Shown here one piece after another: positions 20,473-31,819 of a DNA stretch of 64,000 nucleotides (position 1 is the first letter of the stretch; each line of letters starts with the position of its first letter). A program made the translations under genes and the position numbers. This stretch comes from Diphasiastrum complanatum (taxonomy: Eukaryota > Streptophyta > Lycopodiopsida > Lycopodiales > Lycopodiaceae): contig CM055106.1 of the NCBI GenBank assembly GCA_029204225.1, forward strand, positions 3,948,039-4,012,038, in the 5' to 3' direction. Under the pieces are notes generated by a model. It did no database searches. It saw only the letters and a program-made list of their open reading frames with translations, and was not told where the DNA came from.

Positions 20473-22879
20473 AGTATGGCCATAAATCTTAATGATGCCA
20501 AATACTGTCAATCATAAAACGGGTGTTTTGTCGGAAATTTGAGATATTGGTCATGACCCCTTTTTAGGATATCTCAAATTTACAAAATTGAAAACCCGAC
20601 AAGATATTTCTTTATAAAGAATATGCTGGTGAATTTCTTAATACATTAATTAACCCGAATTCTTGTGATTTCTTGGAAGGTAATTTTGATTACCCGTTGA
20701 CCTAACGATGTCACAGAAATGGTTAATGAAACTATTTTCTAAAATTGTTTTCTCTACTTGAATCTCCAAGAAATCCATTTTTGATTTATGGGTTAATTAT
20801 CAAGCTTGGTAACGAGATCTTTGGTTTAGTCACTATGTTGGGACATCATTGGTATTTGCTAACAATGATGCAACATTTCTTTGGCTTTCAAAATTTTCTC
20901 ATATATTTTCTTTAAAACTTCTTCTAAGCAAATTGCAAATGATATGCACCCCTTGGAAACTCGTGGCGTTTCCTATTAAAAAGAGGGAGAGGTAGGAAGA
21001 AAAGAGAGTAATCAATGAGAAGCATCTGTCAAAGATTTCAAGAGGAATCTGTTATAGCTGACAGACCTGCTTTATAAATCAGAAATGATAGGATATTTAG
21101 ATATCACAAAATTCCTTTATGGATTATAGTAGATTTCTGGTTTGAAGACTTAAAGGGGGGAAAAATTTAGAAAGTACTCTTGTGGTAGGAAAGTGGCTGA
21201 TAACAAGTCCGATTCATTTTTGTCAGAACTTGGTTATTCTATTGTTAGATGGGGGTTTGTTGAAACTTGTTCCTTGCTAGAAGTAATCAACTTGATCTTA
21301 GTGTAGACTGAGATCCGTGGGTTGAAGCAAGGAGGGAAATTCATACTAACAAAATATTCTTTTGAGTTAATCTCGAGTTGAGATTTTTGGATGTGAAATA
21401 GCACTCTTTAAGTAGTATTCTCTCTTAGAGGATAACCAAGTTATAGGATTCTCGGTTATGAAAGTGTTGTGTATAGATTTGGAGATGTCTATAGAGATAT
21501 GCTATATAGTGAATCTTTGTGGGATCATTAAAACCTTTTGTATTTACTTTTAATCGTGTGGATCTACAAAGTATTCCATGAACTAAGTCTATTTGCATGC
21601 ATAAACTAGTTGTTGGTACATAGGCATACTGATGAGAATTGTGTTGAGACAATTTCTCACTGGGCTATAGAAATTTCTCATTAAGAATTGCTTATTGACC
21701 TAGGGTTGATTTAGAATCAGATTAAAAGTGGTGTTTTGGTACCACACCGAGACATTTAATATTTTCTAGATCCAATACAGCTAGCAAGTCAGAAGCACTA
21801 CTTCTGTGTTACTTGTTGTAAATAAACAATAGAAATCTTACTTATGAATATTATTGTTGAAATGTATTGCTTATAAGTCACAACATTTATGAGCTGTTTT
21901 GGATTCATTTACAGATGAGTGTACATAGAGTACACAAAAACTTTTGGGACTTATCTTTTCCCATTCGGAAAGGATGGAATGCTATGCCGAAAGACTTAGG
22001 AGAATTGAATAGTTGTGGGTTGCCAAAAGTTAGAACTTCACATAATGAGGTTCCAGTAAATCTTAAGTTATTCTAGATTAGAACTTAAGAGGAAAATCTA
22101 GACGTATTCTAGATTGGGACCCTAACTTTGGAATGACAAGTTGTGCCATGTCTAAAGTAAGGGCATTTTTTTAGATTACAATCCTTATATTGGCATTGTG
22201 TGTGAGTTGGAAAAGTTTGGAACTTTCCAGATGGAAAAAAGACTTTTTGGAACAACTCATGTGTCTTTTAATGATTGTAATACACTCTTATAATATGGTA
22301 TGGTCTCGGGAATCTAGAGAGTTAGGATTGGTAAATCATAGCTCAAATTCTAGGAAATACACCCATAGGAGAGGATCATATTCATACCTCGGATGAATAA
22401 ATAGGTTAGTGAAATTTTGGTACGACTGATCACCTTACCAAATCAACTATCTTTATTCGGGTATAGACCAAGTGGTTATAGAGTGTTTGTTTAGGTTTTA
22501 CGGTACCAAAGTGACATTATGAACATTTGTGATTTGAAGTTCACTGGTCACTTTTGGTCGACAGTATTTGCTAAAGTAGAGATGACTCTAAGTTTAAAAG
22601 TTCTTTTGATCATTGGTTGTTGCCTATGTGAGGGTATCACATTCTTTTATTGAGTATAGAACAAGAATCCGATGCGTTATGATTGACAAATCATAGTTCA
22701 AATTCTAGCTATACTTGGTCGCTTAAAAGAAGGATTACCTGCATGATCAAAAGATCAGTTAAGATATCTATTCGTATTTTCATAGCAATCTCCTCGGAGA
22801 GGTTGTCACTTTGATGGAGATTGGGTTATAGTACTGGTTATATCCCACTGGTTATAGCCCGTGCATGCTTACGTATAGT
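20473..22879 (+). other. Interior of gypsy G, no recognisable domain
   Basis: 2.4 kb of heavily decayed sequence where protease, RT and RNase H would be expected. All frames are closed at short intervals. A 69-codon plus frame at 21867-22076 shows no known motif. Confidence 0.5.
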
Positions 22880-23236
22880 TTTAAACCTATATCACCCATT
22901 GCGGTAGAGACTCAGGCATTCAAGTTTCAGAAAGTAGCAGATTTCCTACATGATATGCAAGAAATGCTACGGATTGCACATGAGAATGTCTAGTGTACCC
23001 ACCAGGATGGGGACCGACATTATGCAAGCCTAAAAAGATCATCGAGAAACTTCCAAGTGGGGGATTGGGGGTATTTTTTGAAAATCTCGATGGTTCAAGT
23101 GTAATGCGTACCGGCTAGCATTACTAATTGTCCCCTAGATGTAGAGGACCATTTAAGATCTTCAAAAAGACTGAATCATTAGCTTACCAATCGGAACTCC
23201 CAAATGGATCTCAACTGCATCCCGTAGTTTTGGAGA
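22880..23236 (+). pseudogene. Gypsy G integrase C-terminal region
   Basis: The plus strand carries KFQKVADFLHDMQEML, FQVGDWGYFLKI, and GPFKIFKKTESLAYQSELP followed by LHPV. This is the GPY/F-type tail of gypsy integrases. Stops occur within it. Its orientation fixes G on the plus strand. Confidence 0.85.
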
Positions 23237-23546
23237 ACTGGATGATGTGGCCAAGATAGGCTGCAGAGGTGTCCAATGAGGTGTCATAGTGCACTACTAG
23301 TGGTGCATGGGCCTTGGAAGGTATAAGTATACCTATTGGGCTCTCATTAGTGTATGCTTGATAACATGATCGGTGGCAGGATACTGCTGGTGTGATGCCA
23401 TACTCCTCTTTGTGATTGATCCATAGCTTGGGGGCTAGATCCGTTGATCTAGATTTAGTTGGGCTGGTTTGTCCAACATCAGGTTCCCTTGTATTGCTAA
23501 GTGATTGGCGTGCTTAGAATAGGATCCTTGGATTAAGGACTTTACA
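23237..23546 (+). repeat. 3' LTR of gypsy G, 5'-truncated
   Basis: Homology to 18983-19456 starts only at GATGTGGCCAAGATAGGCT (about position 170 of the 5' LTR). It joins directly to the integrase tail, so the polypurine tract and LTR start are deleted. Confidence 0.85.
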
Positions 23547-24720
23547 TATGTTGTCATATCTTACGTTCTACAATACTGCAATATGACCTCTTCATTGAGA
23601 ACTTTGCTTCTGACGAAATGATACTTCAGTTCAATGTGCTTACTCCTGGAATGAAAGCTAGGGTTGGCTGATAAAGCAATGGCACTTTGATTATCACAAA
23701 ATAATATTGTCGGAGCATATTGATTCAGACCGATATCTGATTATATTTGACTAACATGTTGTAGATGTACCTTTGTTGTGTAATGTAGACCAACTTCTGT
23801 TTTGTCTCTGTGGATTTGTATACCAAGGCAGAAATGAGCTTCGTTCAGATCGGTCATGTCAAATTCGGAAGATAGAATTGTCTTGGATTCTTTTATCAAA
23901 ACGATATTGTTGCTAAAAAACAATGTATCATCCATGTACAAAGTGATAATGATAAAAGATTGTTGCATTGCTTTGAAGTAAACGTTTGAATCTGAAGAGC
24001 TAGGTGTATAGCCATGATCAATAAGAAAAGTATTGATCTTTTGAAACCATGCTTGAGCAGATTGCTTCAAGCCATAAAGTGCCTTATGGAGTTTACGCAT
24101 GATTGTGCTTACCCTCGATAAGATAACCTTCGTATTGCACCATGTAAATGTCTTCTTCGATAACGCCATTGAGATATGCTGGTTGTACATCCATTTGATG
24201 TATTTCCAAATTTGCTACAGCAGCAAGTGATAACAAAAGTTGAATAAAAGAATGATTGACTACTGGACTAAAGGTCTTAGTGTAATCAACGTTGTATACC
24301 TGAAAAAATCCCCTGGCTACAAGTCATGCCTTCCTCCTATTGATGCTTCCATCTGCATTGTACTTGACTTTGAAAATCCATTTGCAATCAACTACATTTC
24401 TGTTGGCAGGTAATTTGACAATCGTCCACATCTGTTTCTTGATAAGAGATGAATACTTTTTATTCATAACTTTTTTCCAGAGATCTGAATCAGGTTGACT
24501 GAGTGTCTCTTGGATAGACGTCGGTCCTGAACAAGATAAGTTGCAAACTCGTCGATATACCAGTTAGGTGGTCTGCTGGTTCTTGAAGACCTTCTAGGTA
24601 ATACAAGAAGTTAATTATTTCCATCATACTGTAGTTACTGATCTGCAATATCATCATCTTCTGATTCGCCGATGATTAGTTGTTTGTCAAGAGTAGAGGA
24701 GCTTGGACCTTCAATAGGAA
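23547..24720 (-). pseudogene. Copia D reverse transcriptase-RNase H
   Basis: Minus frames show KLHKALYGLKQSAQAWFQKI, YMDDTLFFSNN (catalytic YMDD, near 23945), LNEAHFCLGIQIHRDKTEVG and, further left, the RNase H region (about 23740-23550) in broken frames. Upstream, 24190-24700 holds the RT entry (KWIFKVKYNADGS-type sequence) with stops. Right of 24470 is the pre-RT motif. It is the same lineage as copia K. Confidence 0.85.
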
Positions 24721-24727
24721 TAGTTGA

Positions 24728-25430
24728 CTAGGGAATTGGAATGGGGACTTCCCTTTCCCTTGAGGTCTTGAAACTGATCTTCGATGAAGATGACATCCCA
24801 ACTAGTAAATATCTTTGACTCGATGGAATCGAACAACTTGTAGACTTGATCTGAAGTAGTGTAACTGATGAAAACACACTTGATACTCTGAAAGTCGAGC
24901 CAAACTTCGAATGGTGTTTTGTTTTAGAGGCCTTTAGTAGAGCATCTATTTTGAATATAGGTTGCTGTTGAAACAGCTTCAGCCCATAAGCACTTCGAAA
25001 GTGTTGCATGTAATAACATGCACTTTGCTGATTTGACTAAGGTTCTGTTCTTTCTCTCAACAAGACCATTTGATTGAGGCGAATAGAAAGTGATGTATTG
25101 TTATTCAATGTCGTTGTTAAGGCAATAGTCCTTGAATTCATTGGAGATGTATTCTCTCCCATAATTTGACCTTAGTTCTTTGATTCGTTTACAAGTTTGA
25201 TTCTCAGCATGCCCTTTGAATTTTTTGAATCTTGCATCTAGCAATGAAGGAGTTTGCATAGGTCCACATATATTTGTATGAACAACATCTAACAGATCTT
25301 TTGCTACATGCATATGGTTTGATCTAGAAGGAATCCTAGCCTGCTTTCCAAAGATGCAGCTATGACATATAGGGAGATCGACCTTACCAAAAGGATAGTT
25401 GAGATCAAGAACCATGGATTGTCTGGACAT
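24728..25430 (-). pseudogene. Copia D integrase
   Basis: 25430-25101 carries LPICHSCIFGKQARIPSRSN (end of the zinc domain), DVVHTNICGPMQTPS (first catalytic Asp) and ELRSNYGREYISNEFKDY. In the last, the usual RSDNGGEY has become RSNYGREY: the second catalytic Asp is lost. A deletion follows DARFKKFKGHA, which joins sequence before and after the FVTFIDD region. Left of 25100 the core continues in other frames (NGLVERKN-type, about 25060) and ends in 25009-24728. Confidence 0.85.
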
Positions 25431-25475
25431 GTTCGATATTATAGATGCATGATTTACGTGTCCTAAGCGATGATG

Positions 25476-25904
25476 TCATAGTAATACTTTATTTTCTAAT
25501 ACAGAGATTTTCAAGACTTCACTAGACTTAGAATAACAATGTGCCAATCTGTATAAGTAACTCTGCCTCTTGCCGAGTGCAAGGATCTTATTACTCCTAT
25601 CAACAATTTTGCATTGATTAGATTCAAATTCTATCTTATGACCTAAATCTGTAATTCTACTCACTAATAACAAATTTGTAGAGAGTTTAGGAACATATAA
25701 AACTTTTGATAGTAATTTGAATTGATCATGCTGGAATTACAATCTTATAGTACCTTCACCTTCAATAGTGAGAGTACTATTGTCACCAAGATGAACAAAC
25801 TTCTTCATGTTGAAAGGAGTGTAGGAGTTGAAGATCTCATGTTGATTGGTCATATGTTGAGTTGCTCCAGAATCCAGAAACCATGAATCATCCAAAAATG
25901 CACT
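25476..25904 (-). pseudogene. Copia D protease and GAG-pre-integrase region
   Basis: 25673-25476 reads RITDLGHKIEFESNQCKIVD and LALGKRQSYLYRLAH, the segment after protease. Near 25885-25840 is the protease active-site region: WFLDSGATQHMTNQ-type sequence, in broken frames. Confidence 0.8.
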
Positions 25905-26613
25905 TTAATCTTTGACCATGAATGCGCCTTCATCCACTTTGACATGGGGAGATGATGAAATTGTGTTTGCGTGTTGATCAGATTGCTTGGTTGTGTTCTT
26001 CGCTTGGAGAATTCGGCAATCCTTGATCTCATGGTTATTGTGCTTGCAATACTTGCAAAACATCTTCTTCTTCGATTGTGGATTCGATGATTGTTCTTGA
26101 CCTTGAGTCAACTTCTGATTCGTTGTAGCCTTCTTGGAGTTTTTTTGCTTCTGTCGCTTTGAGCCTTTGTTGACATATAGAGCCTGAGAGGAGAAAGCGG
26201 ACGAAGTGTCTTGACTTCTTTTATTATCTTCTTGCAACAACATAGTGATAACTCTAGTAAGAGATAAATTTGAGTGTGTCGATATGATCATCGCCCAGTT
26301 CTCATATGTAGAGGACAAGCTTGAAAGCAATGTCATAATTGCATCTTGATCGTCTATGACTGATCCGACAGCGGCCATCTGTTACAAGAGACTCTTAAAC
26401 TAGTTAATGTGACTCTGAAGAGAATCACCAGTAGACATTTTGAATGTGAAGAATTTTCTTTGTAGATGTAACTTAGTAGTTACATCCCTAACGTCATATA
26501 GTGAGTTCAAGATGTCTCAAATGTCTTTTGATGCTCTAGCTTCAATTACGTGTCCAATATGTGTATCTGATATATTGATGATAATAAGCGTGAAAGCTTT
26601 ACCGTCCTTCGAT
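25905..26613 (-). pseudogene. Copia D gag with zinc knuckle
   Basis: 26378-25905 (157 aa): MAAVGSVIDDQDAIMTLLSS, YENWAMIISTHSN, then a Gln/Lys-rich linker and a perfect CX2CX4HX4C knuckle (CKYCKHNNHEIKDC, near 26058-26017). The N-terminal half (26600-26380) is present in broken frames. The gag start is lost at the MITE fragment junction near 26614. Confidence 0.88.
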
Positions 26614-26740
26614 TATCCAAAAAAAACTCTTCGTAAAGATTTTTTTATATATATTTTCTCAATTTTTTCTTACACATGGACCAATCAAAACACTCAAATT
26701 TGAAATCTACGTAATGTAACTTTTTGAGTCCACATTGACT
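26614..26740 (+). mobile_element. Partial MITE copy
   Basis: Shares TTTTTATATWTWTTCTCAATTTTTTCTTACA and GGACCAATCAARACACTCAAAT (read in two overlapping parts) with the complete copies at 27613 and 32950. The terminal repeats and the right two-thirds are missing. Confidence 0.75.
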
Positions 26741-26754
26741 AGAGGACTCTCTGT

Positions 26755-27170
26755 GGAAAAAGTACAAAATGGACCAAGAGTGGATCCTAATCTGATCCTC
26801 AAGAGGGATTGGTTGTCAGATTACTTGATCTTTACTTCAGATTAAGATCAATCTAGATCAATTCTAGACACAAAATCCTAACAAGAACAATCATTAATTG
26901 AAGGTAAGTGTACTTTATGGTTTCACACGTGTGACACACTATATGAATACGGACTCCAACCTGAAAATAAAGTACACATTGATAAAACCTCAAAACAATC
27001 AAAACAAATGTAGACAAATGGAGAGAATCACTCAAAATTGCTTCCAAAACCAAGATTGGTGTCTCACAATGATTATGGCCAAATGTGGCTCTATATATAC
27101 AATAAGTGAGAGCTCGTGGTACTAATCATCCCTCTGATCCCACATGTGTGACCAAAGAGCTCAACTTGTT
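26755..27170 (-). repeat. Partial LTR of the element E family
   Basis: Reverse-complement match to the right half of 46173-47006: AAAAAGTACAAAATGGACCA, GATCAATTCTAGACACAAAATCC, TTTCACACGTGTGACAC. It preserves a clean TATATATAG promoter box (minus strand, 27091-27099), which has changed in both LTRs of E (TATACATAG). No internal region is attached. Confidence 0.88.
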
Positions 27171-27612
27171 GTCTAGCACGTCGATTCCATCCTTTCCATT
27201 ACATGTATGTTGCTCCATCCTTCTTCTTACTCTCTTACTTTGTGGAGTACCTTCTGATAGGATTCTCACAAAACCCTATAATAAATAAAGCATAGAAAGC
27301 TAGCTACAAAGTTGAAGGTTGTGGACTTTGGTGGAAGGATTAGACACTGAAATCTAAGTTTAAAGTCAGGAGAGGGCCAACACTTTGAAATATCAATAAA
27401 GTGCTTATGAGGAGTTTCAATCTGAACTAGAAAATTTGAACTGAGAAATTTTGGTAGGAATTCAATTTGGGAAAAAATTTGAACTAAACAATTTAAATTT
27501 CATATTAAATTCTTATTTAGTGGAGTGGACAGTTAAAATTCCTCACCACCACACACACGAAGTAAACAATTAAAGGCCCTCACCAAGCATATGGAGCACA
27601 TGTGGGTAGCCC
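27171..27612. other. No recognisable gene
   Basis: AT-rich DNA between an LTR fragment and a MITE. Nothing identified. Confidence 0.5.
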
Positions 27613-27972
27613 CATTAGAGGAGTTCTAAATCCAAAAATTCTTTGCAAAGATTCTTTTTATATTTGTTCTCAATTTTTTCTTACACAAGGACCAATCAAG
27701 ACACTCAAATTTGAAATCTACATAACGTAGCTTTTGAGTCCACACTAAAAATGGCATAACTTTTCAGTGGTAAGTCTGAATTTAGCGGAGCTTAATGCAT
27801 TGGAAAGCGCTCAACAAGAGCTTTCCAATGATATGTTACATGAATACTTCTAAGCTACGATTAAAAAGTTATGGCAAGTCAAAAGTATTAGTGTTATAAT
27901 ATTTTAATAACATAAACTAAATCTTGCACAAATTCTTATAGGATTTTTTTGGAGCTCAAAGCTCCTGTAATG
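27613..27972 (+). mobile_element. MITE copy, about 360 bp
   Basis: Starts CATTAGAGGAGTTCTAAATC and ends GGAGCTCAAAGCTCCTGTAATG, so the terminal repeats have diverged. The body is collinear with 32950-33304 (AATGGCATAAC, GCTTTCCAATGATATGTTA, AAGTCAAAAGTATTAGTG). No transposase. Its right end is the exact start of the satellite array. Confidence 0.85.
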
Positions 27973-29600
27973 CATCACCATGCTTCCCTCCTTGACAGAC
28001 GTTGTCAAGCACACTTGAAGTAGACAAGGCTATTGCACTAGCCTTCATTATTCACATGGAGCACATGTAGACTACCCTTCACCATGCTTCTCTCCATCTT
28101 CATGACAATCGTTCGTCAAGCACAAATGCAATACACAAGGTATAGAAAAGGTTTTATACACTAGACCTCATTAAACACATACATCGCATGTGGGTAGCCC
28201 TTCATTATGTCTCAATCTATCTTAAAAAATGCAATCCGTCAAGCATGAATGAATTAGACAAGGTTGTACACACTAGCTAGCACATACATTCCATGTGAGC
28301 ACTCCTTCTCCAGGATTCTCTCCTTTTTAACGGACGTTGTTCGTCAAGCAATGAATGAAGTGGACAAGGCTGTTGCGCTAGCCCTCACCATGCTTCACCT
28401 CTCATTAAGCACCTACATCCCATGTGAGCATTCCTTCTCCATACTTCCCTCCTACTTGATGACGGAAACCATCTATTAGGCATGCATGAAGTAGACAAGA
28501 CAGCTTGACAGACATCGTCCGTCAAACATGTATGAAGTAGACAAGGTTGTTGCACCATGTTTCACATCTCATTAAGCGCATACATCCCATGTGAGCAGTC
28601 CTTTTTCTCCATGCTTCCCTCCTATTTGACGGACATCGTCCGTTGATCATGCATGAAGTAGACAAGGCAATTGCACTAGCCCTCACCATGTTTCACCTCT
28701 CATTAAGTACATATATCCCATGTTAGCACTCCTTTTACATGCTTCCCTCCTACTTGACAAACATCGTCCGTCAAGCATGCATGAAGTAGACAAGGTTGTT
28801 GCACTAGACCTTGCTAAGCTTCACCAATGCATGCTTCTCTCTACCTTGGCGGACATGTCATTCATCAAGCATGCATGAAGTAGATGAGGTTGTTGCACTA
28901 GCCCCCGCCATGCTTCGCCTCTCATTAAGCACATATATCCCATATTAGCACTCCTTCTCTATGCTTCCTTCCTACTTGAAGGACATCGTCTGTCAAGCAT
29001 GCATGAAGTAGACAAGGTTGTTGCACCATGCTTCACCTCTCATTAAGTACATACATCCTATATGAGCACTTCTTCTTCTCCATGCTTCCCTCCTATTTGA
29101 CGGACGTCGTCCATCAAGCATGCATGAAGCAGACAAGGCGCAGTTGCACTAGCCCTCGCCATGCTTCACCTCTCATTAAGTACATATATCCCTTGTCGAC
29201 ACTCCTTCTTCATGCTTCCCTCCTACTTGACGGACACCATCCATCAAGCATGCATGAACTAGACAAGGTTGTTGCACTACCCCTTGCCATGTTTCACCAA
29301 CTCATGCAAGTACTCCATCACTATGCTTCTCTCTACTTTGATGGACGTCGTCCATCAAAAAGCATGAATGAAATAGATAGGGTTGTACGCACACATACAT
29401 CACATGAGGGCAGCTCTTCTTCCTACTTCCCTCCATCCTAACAGACGTCATTCATCAAACATGAATGGAGTAGACAAGGTTATTCACACTGGCCCTCCCT
29501 AAACACATACATCACATGTGGGCAACTATTATTACCTCTACCTTCATGAACACCTTCTGTCAAGTGAATAAAGTGGACATGATTATTACTATGAGTTCTC
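27973..29600 (+). repeat. Satellite array with a hairpin core, about 15 units
   Basis: Units of roughly 100-132 bp. A typical unit holds ATGCTTCCCTCCTACT, then a palindromic core TGACGGACRTCGTCCGTCA, then AGCATGCATGAAGTAGACAAGG, GTTGCACTAGCC, and CTCATTAAGCACATACATCC. Cores begin near 27993, 28103, 28221, 28328, 28461, 28504, 28626, 28754, 28846, 28976, 29096, 29227, 29339, 29440 and 29544. The long plus-strand frames here are repeat artefacts. Edge units are the most diverged. Confidence 0.92.
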
Positions 29601-29689
29601 ACTAAGCAGTACATTTTTTATTATCATGGTATATGTTTATTTACTTATTCATCACTGCTAATGTTGATTGCAGACATAGAAAAAGAGAT

Positions 29690-30336
29690 GGGTGTTGTAG
29701 AAGTAAATAACACAACTCCTATGGAAGTGATCTCTTGTCATGACATTCTCCCAGTCATAGATGTGGAGGTAGATGTAAGAAGATTACAAATGTATAGGAA
29801 TAATTTTAGGCATGGATAACATTATGTCTGCATATGGCGTACCATGTAATTTTGCTCAAGTGGAATGCTCACAACAAAAAAGTTTATTTGGTATTGGATT
29901 GCAATGGTCTAAGTACTCTCCTACCATAATGGGGCCAAGCAAAAATGGAAGAGAAGGTTCAATGATCAAGATGGGTTGGGATATTCTAAATCTTTCAGAG
30001 TGGATTTCAGATTTTGGACTCTCTTCTGTGAAGACATTGCTGAAAAATTTAAAAAGGTCAAAGCTAAGCAACTTGAAGAAGGAAGAGCTCCTTTTTTTAA
30101 AGTTTATTCTAGTATTATAAAAGATGCACTAAAGGGAAAAAGACCACATACATTGGGCAATGATGTTTGTTCTAGGAGAGGCATTCAATTGGTAGAGAGA
30201 GATATTACAAACTATCTAGCCATGCGCAAATCAAGAAGTGTAGGGAGGACAAAGGAGAAGATATCTAAGGCAAAAGTTTTGAAGATAGATGGTGAGAAAG
30301 AAACAGCATTCAAAAAGATTCAAAAAATTTCCTAGA
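29690..30336 (+). pseudogene. Orphan reading frame, unrecognised
   Basis: A frame from about 29920 to 30335 encodes a basic, helical protein: FWTLFCEDIAEKFKKVKAKQ, APFFKVYSSIIKDALKGK, GIQLVERDITNYLAMRKSR. Upstream (29690-29910) an acidic segment (PVIDVEVDVRRLQMYRNNF) lies in another frame. Codon-like composition suggests former coding. It is cut at 30337 by copia H on the opposite strand. No family was recognised. It could be a fragment of a DNA transposon or a captured host exon; nothing in the sequence decides between these. Confidence 0.4.
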
Positions 30337-30945
30337 TTCCAATGCTCCTCACTAGGATCTTGCATGAATTGACTCAATCTCCCAACACAATAGCTTAGAT
30401 TTAGTCTAGTAATGGCTAGATAGATGAGTGAACCAACTAGCTTCCTATAGACAGTAATGTCCTTGAAAGATCTTTCATTATCTCTTGTAGTTAGCTTTAC
30501 ATGAGACTCCATAGGTGTATCACAAGCTTTTGCATATACCATATGAAATCTTTCTAGAATAGCATTAGCATACTTCTCTTGACAAATGAGAGTAGATTGA
30601 GAAGATCTAATCATTCTATTCCTAAAATGTAATGCAAGTGACCAAGATCATGCACCTCAAATTCCTTCTTAAGAGCACTCTTGATATCCTCCACATCTTG
30701 ATTGTTTCCACCACTAAAGATGATATCATGCACACAGATTAGCAAGATGGTAACATTATTTTCAGAAAACCTATAATAAAGTGAATGTTAATACTCACTC
30801 ATAACAAAGCCTTGAGAGAGTAAGAAAGTGTTAAGACTAACATACCAGCTCCTTGGTGAGTCCATACAAACTCTTTTGTAGTAAACACACATGCTTTGGC
30901 TTTGTAGAAAAAATGTAGCTCTCGGGTTGCTCTGTGAAAGATTTG
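30337..30945 (-). pseudogene. Copia H reverse transcriptase fragment
   Basis: The minus strand carries EQPESYIFSTKPKHVCLLQK and SLYGLTKE (near 30930-30860). Next is the catalytic region, changed to CVHDIIFSGGN: the YVDD motif has become CVHD, losing the first catalytic Asp (near 30735). Then LVGSLIYLAITRLNLSYCVG and LSQFMQDPSEEHW (30470-30345). Cut at 30337 before RNase H. Confidence 0.88.
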
Positions 30946-31573
30946 TAAAAAAAGTGGATCTTGAACTCCCAAATTACTTGGCTAAGATCTTTGTACAACA
31001 AGCTACAAAAGCTAGAAATGGCAAAGCATCCTAATGCTACCTTTGATACAAATGAACTTGACAAAGCATTCAAGAGACAAAATCTGATGGCAGCCAAATA
31101 CAACAGCATACTAGCCCTACAATAGTAGCCTACCACTTTTGGAGGCCTCTTATGACCAGACACAAAAGCTTGAAGACAATACACCAAGCAATGCTCTCAA
31201 TGGAGGAAGAAACTGTGACAATGATCTATTGATCTCTCTCAACAATACAATAAGTTTCTCCAACCTGTTCTCCATGAATTTCAGCCTAATATATGTGAGA
31301 GAGATGACTCTCTCTCCTCTCTCTAGAACTTAGGACCCAGTTTTAGGGCACTAGTAGCCTAAAATAGCCACTTTGGTCCTAAATGTCCAAATAACTTGAT
31401 TTTGGTGTCATTTCAAAGGTCCTGAAGTTTGAGACTTCTTCAATATGAAATATATACTAAAATAAAAGTATCTAGGCCTCTTTCAAACGTGCAAAAATTT
31501 AGATCCAAAACTATGTACAAAAATTGCCAATTTAGACCTCAAACTAGCTAGAAAATATTGACAATTTTCACAC
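30946..31573 (-). other. Probable LTR (right end defined) plus unplaced sequence
   Basis: The right edge AATTTTCACA at 31573 is followed by CTCCCTCTTCAACTT, the complement of a polypurine tract. So a minus-strand LTR ends here (start TGTGAAAATTG). Its other end is not resolved. At 31016-31125 the plus strand has a short open piece (MAKHPNATFDTNELDKAFKR) of unknown origin lying inside the RT of copia H. Confidence 0.5.
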
Positions 31574-31819
31574 TCCCTCTTCAACTTAACTTGCTAGTTT
31601 TACAACACTACTTTGCTCCAACCTAAGAATGATCTCCATCATGATAATAGATGTCTTCTCAAGTGCTCTAATATGTACAATATGAAGCACAACATAATTG
31701 ATATAGATAATAGTGTCCATATAGGATGCTTCACTATTTCTTACATCAATTTTACATAGATTGGTGAACAAGATACATGTAAAAGAACATAATTTTTTCA
31801 ATCATAATGAAAGGATTTC
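31574..31819 (-). repeat. Polypurine tract and local 80-bp duplication
   Basis: The PPT complement CTCCCTCTTCAAC starts at 31574. TTTCTTACATCAATTTTACA plus TAGATTGGTGAAC occurs at about 31737 and again at about 31817, a tandem duplication at the 3' end of the orphan coding region. Confidence 0.7.

Larger units (their letters stand above)
18983..23546 (+). mobile_element. Ty3/gypsy element G nested in copia D
   Basis: Two LTR copies share long blocks (GGTGTCCARTGAGGTGTCA, GTATAAGTATACCTATTGGG, AGGATCCTTGGATTAAGG). The left copy, 18983-19456, is full length (474 bp). The right copy, about 23237-23546, lacks its first 160-170 bp. A PBS-like TTGGTATCAAAGCC follows the 5' LTR at 19457. A gypsy integrase tail precedes the 3' LTR. 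TGTCA at 18978-18982 and 23552-23556 is a candidate target duplication, with five extra bases after the 3' LTR. No gag, protease or RT is recognisable in the 3.8-kb interior. Confidence 0.85.

Noticed and set aside
28264-29441. Plus-strand frames of 71 and 137 codons
   Set aside because: They translate the satellite units; the apparent protein repeat follows the DNA repeat and breaks at each indel.
27973-29600. Regularly spaced palindromic repeats resembling a CRISPR array
   Set aside because: The spacer parts are themselves homologous between units, the spacing is irregular and the context is plant retrotransposon DNA. It is a satellite.
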